Below are positions 1-5,026 of a stretch of DNA of 5,026 nt, piece by piece. Position numbers and translations under genes: made by a program. The stretch is taken from positions 1 to 5,026 of the forward strand of contig JAENXI010000082.1 in assembly GCA_016649625.1 (NCBI GenBank), written 5' to 3'. The notes beneath the pieces are model-generated. The model had not been told where the DNA came from, did not search any database, and was given only the letters and a program-made list of their open reading frames with translations. This DNA is from Candidatus Bathyarchaeota archaeon (lineage in GTDB: Archaea; Thermoproteota; Bathyarchaeia; Bathyarchaeales; Bathycorpusculaceae). Position 1 is the first letter of the stretch; the number at the start of each line of letters is the position of its first letter.

Positions 1-143
1 CTCCTAAAAAATCACTGCTGATTACTATGCCAAAACTCAACAATAATGGAAAGAAATTGGCTGAGTTATATAAAATTCAAATAATAGAAGCAAAAGATCA
101 AACTCAAGTCATTAAGAAATTGAAAGAAATACTTGATGTCTAA
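1..143 (+). CDS. C-terminal fragment of an unidentified protein, convergent with the pilus operon
   Basis: The plus-strand frame that begins at base 3 stays open for 46 codons and ends at TAA (141-143); its 5' end lies outside the window. The readable part contains SLLITMPKLNNNGKKLAELY and then YKIQIIEAKD and IKKLKEILDV. It alternates a hydrophobic strand, a helix, a short strand and a basic helix, as at the end of a Rossmann-like or PD-(D/E)XK-like alpha/beta domain. I do not recognise the family with confidence. In an AT-rich sequence, an open frame with protein-like residue patterning that runs exactly to the end of the facing operon is reasonable support for a real gene. Its stop overlaps the stop of the opposing pilin gene by 4 bp (CTAA), a compact tail-to-tail junction. 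No function is assigned. A nucleic-acid-binding or regulatory role is possible but is a guess. Confidence 0.6.
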   Translation, partial: PKKSLLITMPKLNNNGKKLAELYKIQIIEAKDQTQVIKKLKEILDV

Positions 144-553
144 TCTGTTAAAAAAACTGAGAGATTCCCTCTTTCAGTAGAAACTTTGGTCATATAAGGT
201 TCATCTGGAAGTGTTATGATCTCAAATAATTCTGAAGTTGTTTCTCCAGGGGAAATAAAAGTTCCTATTTTATATCTTTGATGTATTGTTGAATTAGTGA
301 CCCATAAAGATGTCACATGAGAAGTTAATGATCCATCATTTTGAAAGGTGATTAATACACCCAAAGCGGTTTCTTGGACATTAATTATCTTAATGCTCTC
401 TTGCATTTTTTCCCAATCAACTTGGTTCATCTGATAACTCCAAAGAATCACATTACCAACAATTGTAACTATTAAAACTAGACTTAACATAACAACTATG
501 ACGGTACTTATTCCACGTTTTTTGTTTCTAAGGAGCTTTGTAATAACTCGCAA
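140..553 (-). CDS. Small archaeal type IV prepilin-like protein (pilin 1, last gene of operon)
   Basis: This 137-aa protein has a class III prepilin signal. The basic leader (residues 1-14, ending NKKRG) is followed by a hydrophobic stretch at about 15-39 beginning ISTVIVVML. Cleavage by an archaeal prepilin peptidase (PibD/EppA family) is expected after Gly14. There is no Glu at position +5, as is usual in archaea. The rest (about 52-137) alternates short strands, has an N-D-G turn (72-74), and ends with a TERG motif (126-129), consistent with a small beta-sandwich head. There are no cysteines. It is probably a minor or structural subunit of the filament built by the upstream ATPase and platform proteins. 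The start is TTG at 553-551; the only other codons between it and the upstream in-frame stop are non-standard starts. A GGGGGA stretch (565-560) lies 7 nt upstream. The gene begins inside the preceding pilin gene (26 bp overlap), suggesting coupled translation. Confidence 0.85.
   Translation of the reverse strand: MRVITKLLRNKKRGISTVIVVMLSLVLIVTIVGNVILWSYQMNQVDWEKMQESIKIINVQETALGVLITFQNDGSLTSHVTSLWVTNSTIHQRYKIGTFISPGETTSELFEIITLPDEPYMTKVSTERGNLSVFLTD
150..177 (-). terminator. Candidate terminator: hairpin plus T7 inside the end of pilin 1
   Basis: Read on the minus strand, CTGA and GAG (177-174, 171-169) pair with CTC and TCAG (163-157) around a GGAAT loop. An AA bulge lies on the 5' arm. The stem is followed at once by seven T residues (156-150). 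The element sits in the last twelve codons of pilin 1, at the operon end and facing the convergent gene. The T tract follows the stem only in the minus-strand direction, which fits termination of the pilus transcript. Archaeal termination depends mainly on U tracts, so the hairpin may be incidental. A terminator here would give mRNAs ending near or before the stop codon unless termination occurs further downstream. Confidence 0.35.
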
Positions 554-938
554 TATGAGTCCCCCTGTTTGTCAATATATCAATATAGTATGATTCTCCC
601 GAAAGCCAGTCAAAATCAGCTTTAAGCCATTTATTTTCATTGATTTCTAAGTTGAAAGGTGAATTGAATAATTGTCCAACTTTATTCACATAAATTGCTG
701 CAACTTGAATCGTAACTCTTCCAACATTACGAACATAAATATTCACCTCACCACTGTCTTGCTCAAACCAAACATCTTCAACTAGCAAACGTTCCCCCAT
801 TGTTTCTCGAAGGTTGGTTGTTATGATAAAAGTAGCTGAAGTAGCCAAAGACATAATTGAGACAGCTACTATGGTAAGCAAAAGATGACTAAGTACAGGT
901 GTTACAGCTCGTTTATCTTTGAAAAATTGTTTTTTCAT
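528..938 (-). CDS. Archaeal type IV prepilin-like protein with RAVTPVLS signal (pilin 2)
   Basis: This is a 136-aa protein. The leader MKKQFFKDKRA (1-11) is followed by VTPVLSHLLLTIVAVSIM and further hydrophobic residues to about 40. The RA|V-(S/T)-P-V pattern is the hallmark of archaeal pilin N-terminal domains, with cleavage expected after Ala11. The hydrophobic helix would anchor the precursor and later form the filament core. The head (about 51-136) reads as a beta domain: DVWFEQ, then EVNIYVRNVGRVTIQVAAIYV (63-84), then WLKADFDW, and a final ITNRG-like ILTNRGT with TNRG at 123-126. There are no cysteines. The ATG start at 938-936 is supported by a near-perfect Shine-Dalgarno GAGGTGA just upstream. 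It follows the 271-aa platform gene directly and overlaps the next pilin gene by 26 bp. It could be the major subunit, since it has the best ribosome-binding site of the operon, but that is inference. Confidence 0.9.
   Translation of the reverse strand: MKKQFFKDKRAVTPVLSHLLLTIVAVSIMSLATSATFIITTNLRETMGERLLVEDVWFEQDSGEVNIYVRNVGRVTIQVAAIYVNKVGQLFNSPFNLEINENKWLKADFDWLSGESYYIDILTNRGTHIASYYKAP
560..565 (-). promoter_or_regulatory. Possible ribosome-binding site for the TTG start of pilin 1
   Basis: On the minus strand GGGGGA (565-560) lies 6 nt before the TTG start at 553-551, inside the coding end of pilin 2. It matches the anti-Shine-Dalgarno sequence only partly. Combined with the gene overlap it suggests re-initiation or coupling rather than strong independent initiation. 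Confidence 0.35.
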
Positions 939-942
939 TTTT

Positions 943-949
943 TCACCTC
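943..949 (-). promoter_or_regulatory. Strong Shine-Dalgarno for pilin 2, containing the stop of the upstream gene
   Basis: On the minus strand GAGGTGA (949-943) is followed by AAAA and then ATG (938-936). This is an almost ideal complement to the archaeal 16S rRNA 3' end. The preceding platform gene stops at TGA (950-948), so the stop codon's GA forms the first bases of the ribosome-binding site. This fixes the pilin 2 start and suggests that terminating ribosomes can pass directly to the pilin gene, while the strong site may also permit extra initiation on pilin mRNA. Confidence 0.8.
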
Positions 950-1763
950 ATAATAAAAATCTCAGAGCCAGGTAACCTAATAGCATCATTATTACGCTAT
1001 GTTTTAGTCCAGAATTTATTGATCCTTCACCCATTTTTCCTGCAACAAGTCCGCTAAAAAAACCTTGAACGATTGTTAAATGTAAGAAAATTCTTTGAAG
1101 GGCAGAAGGTGATGACGTCGACATTGAAAAAAGGGCTACACCTTCAATATTAGTAAAGAAAGTATTAAACAATATTACAATAGTAAAAAGAAAAACAAAA
1201 AGTGCCACATATATTATTGCAATGTAAGGTCTTGTTTGAGTTTTTCTTTCTTTTTCCAGTATAATTGTTGTTTCAATGAATTTACTTAGAGGATCAAAAA
1301 CTTGTTCAGCATGACCCCCTGAGCGACTTGCTTCGATTATCATAGGTATGGTCCTCTGAGTCAATACTGTATCTACTCGTTTTTCAAAGGCTATTAGAGC
1401 ATCTTCAAAAGAGGACCCCCAAGACATCTGAACTGTCATTTTTTGTAATTCTTTAGTCAATGGACCATAATCTCGTTTAGTTGCTTCTTCCAAAGCTTGT
1501 GGAAGAGTCATACCTACTTCTTGAGCTTGAACTATGCTTCTGAATAGATCAGGTAAATGGCCATCGATTGATTTTCTCCATTGATAATCAATAGTAGTTA
1601 AAATTGTGGTTGGTAGGATAAATACGAGAAGTGAAACAAATACAAAATCATCTATTGATGGACTAAGTCCTACGGCAAGATAACCAAAAATTACTATTGT
1701 TAGACCTATAAATAATGAAACAACTATTGTCGTTTTTTTAGTTCTATTTTTTATTTTTGGCAT
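948..1763 (-). CDS. TadC-like type II secretion F-domain platform protein (271 aa)
   Basis: This is an inner platform protein of a type IV filament machine, expected to sit in the cytoplasmic membrane and couple the ATPase to pilin extraction. Hydrophobic segments lie at about 11-32 and 40-58. A cytoplasmic helical T2SSF domain follows at about 68-165 (LPDLFRSIVQAQEVGMTLPQ, then SRSGGHAEQV with the typical SGG at 148-150). More membrane segments lie at about 180-202, 223-243 and 254-271. The length is near that of bacterial TadC/TadB proteins and there is a single T2SSF unit, so it is probably paired with the 330-aa paralogue upstream. The ATG start at 1763-1761 is 6 bp after the upstream stop, with a weak GGTAGGT-type site overlapping that stop. 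The gene runs to its C-terminus without apparent frameshift; its stop TGA lies within the Shine-Dalgarno of pilin 2. The assignment to the T2SSF family is confident; the TadC label rests on gene order. Confidence 0.9.
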   Translation of the reverse strand: MPKIKNRTKKTTIVVSLFIGLTIVIFGYLAVGLSPSIDDFVFVSLLVFILPTTILTTIDYQWRKSIDGHLPDLFRSIVQAQEVGMTLPQALEEATKRDYGPLTKELQKMTVQMSWGSSFEDALIAFEKRVDTVLTQRTIPMIIEASRSGGHAEQVFDPLSKFIETTIILEKERKTQTRPYIAIIYVALFVFLFTIVILFNTFFTNIEGVALFSMSTSSPSALQRIFLHLTIVQGFFSGLVAGKMGEGSINSGLKHSVIMMLLGYLALRFLL

Positions 1764-1769
1764 TTTAAC

Positions 1770-2762
1770 CTACCATTTTGGTGATACTGTATCTAAAATA
1801 ATCAGGAATATTGTACCTAGAATTGGAATTGCTAGATAAGTTAGTAAGCTCAATAGAAGTTCAGGATTAAGTAGTCCCATATCAGCCCCACCTAATGCCG
1901 ACATAACCGACACTAGAATGACAAGTATTAAGGGTCCTGTCAATAATAATGCTACATAAACCTCAGAAAGAACAGACAAATTGTCGGAGTATTCTTTAAG
2001 ACTAAGTTTTTTTAATTTCATTGCGGATTTAAATTTTGTGCGCAAATAAGTTCCAAGATTCCCACCTGAATGAATCGTCGATATTATTCCTTCCGTAACA
2101 TCTCTAAATCTTAAAGAAGAAGTTCTAGCAGAGACTTTTTCTAGTGCTGATATTATATCCAAACCAAACAAGTTAATGTTGGCAATGACTTCTTTAGCTT
2201 CTGTTGAGGCAGCTAGAGGATCATTCAATGTTGAAATAGAAGAAAAAATCTTTTCGGAGGAAACTCCAGCTGTTGCTAGAATAGACATGTAACCAATAGT
2301 AAAAGGCATCTCATCGTCCAATTCTCTTTTACGCTTATCTGCACAATATACAGGATAGAGATAAAAACCAAAAATTGAAAGTGATAAAGAAAACATAGCA
2401 CCTCCTACACCAAATAGCAATGCTGATACAAAAGACATATTGAGAAAAAAGAATAAAGCAAGAGGTAAAATTATTCCGACAATAAAGGTAATTAAAAGAG
2501 AAGAAAGTATTGTTAGGCTAACATATGCTTTAAAATTATATTTTAATCCTGATTTTAATAATGTCTGATCTAAATCTTTGAATAGGGGAATAAATTTTAA
2601 AATTTTCTTACCCATTAGATTATACGAAATAGTTGATAGTTTGTCGAGACCTTTTTTTTCCTCAGCATGAGAAGAATATTGTTTATTTTTATTAAATTTT
2701 AAAGAAACAGTATGCAACTTTCTGTAAAAAGAACGAAATTTATCATATATTTGGTTCTTCAT
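1770..2762 (-). CDS. TadB/TadC-like type II secretion F-domain platform protein (330 aa)
   Basis: This is the first of two membrane platform proteins of the filament machine. The N-terminal 75 residues are soluble and rich in Lys (LKFNKNKQYSSHAEEKKG region). Strong hydrophobic segments follow at about 80-107 and 110-137. The cytoplasmic T2SSF domain spans about 148-250: ELDDEMPFTIGYMSILATAG, then TSSLRFRDVTEGI, then HSGGNLGTYL with SGG at 232-234. Two further membrane segments lie at about 267-290 and 300-324. Its ATG (2762-2760) overlaps the ATPase stop in ATGA, implying translational coupling and matched amounts of ATPase and platform. No good Shine-Dalgarno is visible. It differs from the 271-aa paralogue by the long charged N-terminus, so the two probably form a heteromeric platform as TadB and TadC do. 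In bacterial tad loci the gene after tadA is tadB, so by position this would be the TadB counterpart. Confidence 0.9.
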   Translation of the reverse strand: MKNQIYDKFRSFYRKLHTVSLKFNKNKQYSSHAEEKKGLDKLSTISYNLMGKKILKFIPLFKDLDQTLLKSGLKYNFKAYVSLTILSSLLITFIVGIILPLALFFFLNMSFVSALLFGVGGAMFSLSLSIFGFYLYPVYCADKRKRELDDEMPFTIGYMSILATAGVSSEKIFSSISTLNDPLAASTEAKEVIANINLFGLDIISALEKVSARTSSLRFRDVTEGIISTIHSGGNLGTYLRTKFKSAMKLKKLSLKEYSDNLSVLSEVYVALLLTGPLILVILVSVMSALGGADMGLLNPELLLSLLTYLAIPILGTIFLIILDTVSPKW

Positions 2763-4372
2763 TTCAATCCCATCCGAGCTTTTTGAATCACACGATTAGG
2801 ATTTGCGTAATATTCACGAATGACGTTAGATACATCTTTCTGATTTCGAATGTCTTGCTTGACCATCCAATCCAGAATAACTTCTCTATTTTTTAATTCA
2901 CGTTGTATTTCTCCATCTTGTAAACCCATTTTCAATTTATGTTTTTCCAGAAGAATACTATCTTTTAAAGAGGAGAATTTGTCAAATTTAGGATTCCAAT
3001 TGAATACTTCTTTTGTTAGAATATTATTTGTTGTTTTTTCAACACCATTAATTTCAGTCGCTACTTTCACACGTCTGGCCGGCTTGCCGTTGACTTCAGT
3101 TCTTTCCATGACTAAAATAATATCTGTCATTGCTACGAGTATTCTGGGAATATTCATTGGTTCAGATTCTAACCGGTTTATGACAGATTCAACTGATTCA
3201 GCATGAATTGTACACATTCCTAAATGTCCAGTGGCCATCGCTTGAAATAAGGTATAGGCTTCTGCACCACGTACTTCACCTACGATTATATAGTCAGGTC
3301 TTTGTCTTACTGCCACTTTTAAAAGATCAAAAAGGTTTATTGAATTATTTTGTTTGTCATCATTAAAACCTGCTCTTACAACTGAAGGTATCCAGTTTTC
3401 ATGGGGGAGATTGATTTCTTGAGTGTCTTCAACACTAACAATTTTCATTTCAGGTTTAATGAAAATTGATAATCCATTTAAAGTGGTTGTTTTTCCACAA
3501 GCTACACCACCAGCTACCAGTACAGATGCACGATTCTCGATTAAATACCATAAGTATGCAGCCATACTAGAAGGTAAGGTATTGAATGCTATCAAATCTG
3601 AAATTGTAAGCGGGTCAGCTTTGAAGCGTCTAATAGTAAAGGTAGATCCTCGTCTTGTAATTTCTTTGCCGTAAGTTAATTGAATTCTACTGCCATCAGG
3701 AAGTGACGCATCAAGTATAGGAGCAGCAACTGAAACATTTTTTCCAGAGAGATAAGCTAAACGAACTACAAATGAGTTTAGTTCAGCAGCATGTTTAAAA
3801 ATTATATTTGTAGGTAGGGACTCATATTCTCTGTGCCAGATGTAGAGAGGTATATTTACACCATCTGTAGAGATGTCTTCGATTAATGGATCTTTCATTA
3901 ATGGATCGATTTTTCCATATCCTATAAAATCTCTAACGATATAGTAAGAGAGTTTATCGATTGCTTCAATAGGAATTTTTAGGCGATATTTTTTTATCAG
4001 ATCTTTTATTTTTTGTTTTAAGTATTTTTCTGCTTTAACTTTATTTTCGATTTCTTTCATATTTACGTCTAGTTCATCCATTAAAAAAGTCTTGATTTCA
4101 TTGAGATAATGGATTTCCTTTGAGTTAAGAGTAGGTTCTAGAATTTCGTAATATATTTTTTGTGTTTCTTTCTCTCGAACTATTGCAGCATAGACGTAGG
4201 GTTCATGAATTGCATAAATTTCTTGGAACATTGTTGGTTTTTTAACGATATCACTGGGTAAAGGAGATTCTGATGATTCACTAAGAACATTTAGAGTTTC
4301 TGCTTGCCGCTTTTTTTTCGTCTGCCTTTCCCTCCTTGGAGTGATCAGTAGGGTATGCGCTTTCAAAAACAC
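2759..4372 (-). CDS. Type II/IV secretion system ATPase (TadA/CpaF, archaeal GspE-like)
   Basis: This 537-aa ATPase powers pilin polymerisation or secretion, as a cytoplasmic hexamer in known relatives. Residues 48-280 form the N-terminal domain, including HEPYVYAAIV (56-64), the FIGYGKIDPLMKDPLIEDIS stretch (149-168), and LPDGSRIQLTYG. Walker A is GGVACGKT (288-295) with Lys294. The Asp box is VEDTQEI (314-320). Walker B is IIVGEVRG (362-369) with catalytic Glu366. The His box is TGHLGMCTIHAE (381-392). The C-terminal helical tail (about 455-537), with REVILDWMV and YYANPNRV, is usual in archaeal members. All catalytic motifs are intact. GTG at 4372 is the first start after an in-frame stop. 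The first 47 residues are basic and low in complexity (RRERQTKKKRQ), so ATG at 4231 (Met48) is a credible alternative. The lack of a secretin or of retraction-ATPase features fits a Tad-like archaeal pilus. It is probably the first gene of the operon. Confidence 0.95.
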   Translation of the reverse strand: MFLKAHTLLITPRRERQTKKKRQAETLNVLSESSESPLPSDIVKKPTMFQEIYAIHEPYVYAAIVREKETQKIYYEILEPTLNSKEIHYLNEIKTFLMDELDVNMKEIENKVKAEKYLKQKIKDLIKKYRLKIPIEAIDKLSYYIVRDFIGYGKIDPLMKDPLIEDISTDGVNIPLYIWHREYESLPTNIIFKHAAELNSFVVRLAYLSGKNVSVAAPILDASLPDGSRIQLTYGKEITRRGSTFTIRRFKADPLTISDLIAFNTLPSSMAAYLWYLIENRASVLVAGGVACGKTTTLNGLSIFIKPEMKIVSVEDTQEINLPHENWIPSVVRAGFNDDKQNNSINLFDLLKVAVRQRPDYIIVGEVRGAEAYTLFQAMATGHLGMCTIHAESVESVINRLESEPMNIPRILVAMTDIILVMERTEVNGKPARRVKVATEINGVEKTTNNILTKEVFNWNPKFDKFSSLKDSILLEKHKLKMGLQDGEIQRELKNREVILDWMVKQDIRNQKDVSNVIREYYANPNRVIQKARMGLK

Positions 4373-4394
4373 ATTGTGTCATAAGTCTTAATAA

Positions 4395-4402
4395 GCTATA
4401 TG
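4395..4402 (-). promoter_or_regulatory. Second, weaker TATA-like element close to the ATPase start
   Basis: On the minus strand CATATAGC (4402-4395) lies after an A-rich ATTACAAATG that could serve as a BRE. Its centre is about 26 nt upstream of the GTG start at 4372, which would give a leaderless mRNA. This agrees with the absence of a Shine-Dalgarno before the GTG. The match to the archaeal TATA consensus is only partial. Confidence 0.25.
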
Positions 4403-4440
4403 CATTTGTAATCGTTAGCTAGTTTCTTACAAAATGGAAC

Positions 4441-4451
4441 ATATTTTTAAA
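4441..4451 (-). promoter_or_regulatory. Probable archaeal TATA box of the pilus operon
   Basis: On the minus strand TTTAAAAATAT (4451-4441) is a good match to the archaeal TATA consensus (TTTAWATA type). It lies in the only intergenic gap upstream of the ATPase gene. Transcription would start about 26 nt downstream, near 4420, leaving a leader of about 48 nt. The bases just upstream (CAATTC) are a poor BRE, and no Shine-Dalgarno is seen before the GTG, which weakens the case. Confidence 0.45.
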
Positions 4452-4467
4452 GAATTGAAAATAAAAC
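4449..4467 (-). terminator. Possible T-rich terminator of ecfT
   Basis: About 23 nt past the ecfT stop, the minus strand carries TTTTATTTT (4466-4458) and then TTCTTT. Archaeal RNA polymerase often stops at such U-rich runs without a hairpin. The tract overlaps the region just upstream of the TATA candidate, so ecfT termination and operon initiation may be packed together. The local AT richness makes chance occurrence easy. Confidence 0.3.
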
Positions 4468-4489
4468 ATTTTTTGTGATTATGAGTTAG

Positions 4490-5026
4490 TTAAAATATAA
4501 TTTGACTAATCATAGGCACAGAGACATAAAGGCGTAAATAAATCGCAGCTGACAAAATCAGAAGGCTGATAGCTAGCAGAATAAAATCTCCACGATGTAA
4601 TCTTAACTCGTAAAGGTTCGTGCGATTTTTGGTAGCTCCCCAAGCTCTAGACTCCATCGCTTCTGCTAACTCGAGACTTCGTCGAATAGCACTAACTATT
4701 AAAGGAATCAAAATTGGAATATAATTACGTATTCTTTTTAGAAAACCACCCTTTTCTAATTCTAAACCTCTTGCTTTTTGAGCATCCATTATTGTTTGAG
4801 CTTCTTCAGCCAATACCGGAACGAATCGTACAGCAGTAGTAAAAGCAAAAGCGAATTCGTAGGGAATATGGGTTTGTTCCAAAGCCAATCCGAGATGATC
4901 GGGTGATGTGGTTAAAAAGAAAACTGAAAATGACTCAACTAAGACTACAAATCTCAAGGTCATTGCAATAGCAGATTCAATATCGATTATAGCTAAAACG
5001 TAACCTGATGTGAAGTAGTTAGAGGC
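4490..5026 (-). CDS. ecfT: ECF transporter transmembrane coupling protein EcfT (5'-truncated by window edge)
   Basis: This is the transmembrane subunit that links the two ABC-type ATPases to the substrate-binding S component in energy-coupling-factor importers of vitamins, cobalt or nickel. The frame is open from the stop TAA (4492-4490) to the window edge. The ATG at 4963 is internal, because 21 further in-frame residues (ASNYFTSGYVLAIIDIESAI and one more Ala) precede it and the sequence continues as EcfT-like membrane helix. Diagnostic features in the 178-residue fragment are AVRFVPVLAEE (65-75), the first coupling motif AQKARG (82-87), and the second motif AMESRAWGA (123-131). These two Ala-Arg-Gly type motifs contact the ATPase grooves. 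A C-terminal hydrophobic helix lies at about 148-166. The cognate ATPase and S-component genes are not in the window and the substrate cannot be inferred. A 117-bp gap separates it from the pilus operon, so the two are probably functionally unrelated neighbours. Confidence 0.92.
   Translation of the reverse strand, partial: ASNYFTSGYVLAIIDIESAIAMTLRFVVLVESFSVFFLTTSPDHLGLALEQTHIPYEFAFAFTTAVRFVPVLAEEAQTIMDAQKARGLELEKGGFLKRIRNYIPILIPLIVSAIRRSLELAEAMESRAWGATKNRTNLYELRLHRGDFILLAISLLILSAAIYLRLYVSVPMISQIIF

Noticed and set aside
2850..3206. Plus-strand 118-codon open frame opposite the ATPase gene
   Set aside because: It lies entirely antisense to the confidently assigned ATPase C-terminal half, and its residues (Ser/Phe/Cys-rich, no domain pattern) look like a shadow frame.
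3423..3674. Plus-strand 83-codon open frame opposite the Walker A region
   Set aside because: It is antisense to the most conserved part of the ATPase and shows no recognisable features or start signal of its own.
140..4372. Archaellum (fla/arl) operon
   Set aside because: There is no archaellin with the usual long conserved N-terminal domain and no arlF/G/H-like gene, and there are two separate single-domain platform proteins. A Tad-like pilus fits better.
4372..4374. ATG at 4374-4372 as the ATPase start
   Set aside because: It is out of frame with the ATPase and meets a TGA three codons later.
4381..4423. Short repeats and palindrome (CTTAT pair, TAGCTA) as a firm operator
   Set aside because: They are only 5-6 bp in AT-rich DNA and arise easily by chance, so they are mentioned only as part of the promoter-region observation.
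4490..4963. EcfT read as a complete 157-aa protein starting at ATG 4963
   Set aside because: The frame stays open to the window edge and the added residues continue the EcfT membrane region, so the ATG is internal and the gene is truncated by the window.

Overview
The window is AT-rich archaeal DNA. It is almost filled by one leftward (minus-strand) gene cluster for a Tad-like archaeal type IV pilus or secretion filament. Three things point to archaea: class III prepilin signal peptides (KKRG|IST and KRA|VTPVLS) with no Glu5, a long FlaI/TadA-like ATPase with the usual archaeal N- and C-terminal extensions, and a promoter that looks like an archaeal TATA box. The style of the two small pilins recalls Bathyarchaeia/TACK or Asgard genomes, but this is an impression and cannot be proved from the window.

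Layout, right to left. Positions 5026-4490 hold the 3' part of an ecfT-like gene, the transmembrane coupling subunit of an ECF vitamin/metal importer, cut by the window edge. Positions 4489-4373 are the only real intergenic gap. It carries T-rich tracts that could end ecfT and one or two TATA-like elements that could start the pilus operon. Then follow, without usable gaps, the secretion ATPase (4372-2759), a 330-aa platform protein (2762-1770, ATGA overlap), a 271-aa platform protein (1763-948), and two small prepilin-like proteins (938-528 and 553-140, overlapping by 26 bp). The order ATPase, platform 1, platform 2, pilins matches bacterial tadA-tadB-tadC. At the far left, the last 46 codons of a plus-strand gene converge on the operon; the two stop codons overlap within CTAA.

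Functional picture: the hexameric cytoplasmic ATPase powers assembly through two T2SSF-type membrane platform proteins. The two pilins, after cleavage by a prepilin peptidase not encoded here, supply hydrophobic-helix subunits with small beta-rich heads. The ecfT gene is probably a separate transcription unit.

Nothing here clearly amounts to a new system. The more interesting details are the compact translation signals (a stop codon inside a strong Shine-Dalgarno sequence, a TTG start with gene overlap), a hairpin plus T7 terminator candidate inside the last codons of the final pilin gene, a shared TxRG motif at the end of both pilins, and an uncertain GTG start for the ATPase. No RNA genes, CRISPR arrays, mobile elements or long repeats were seen.
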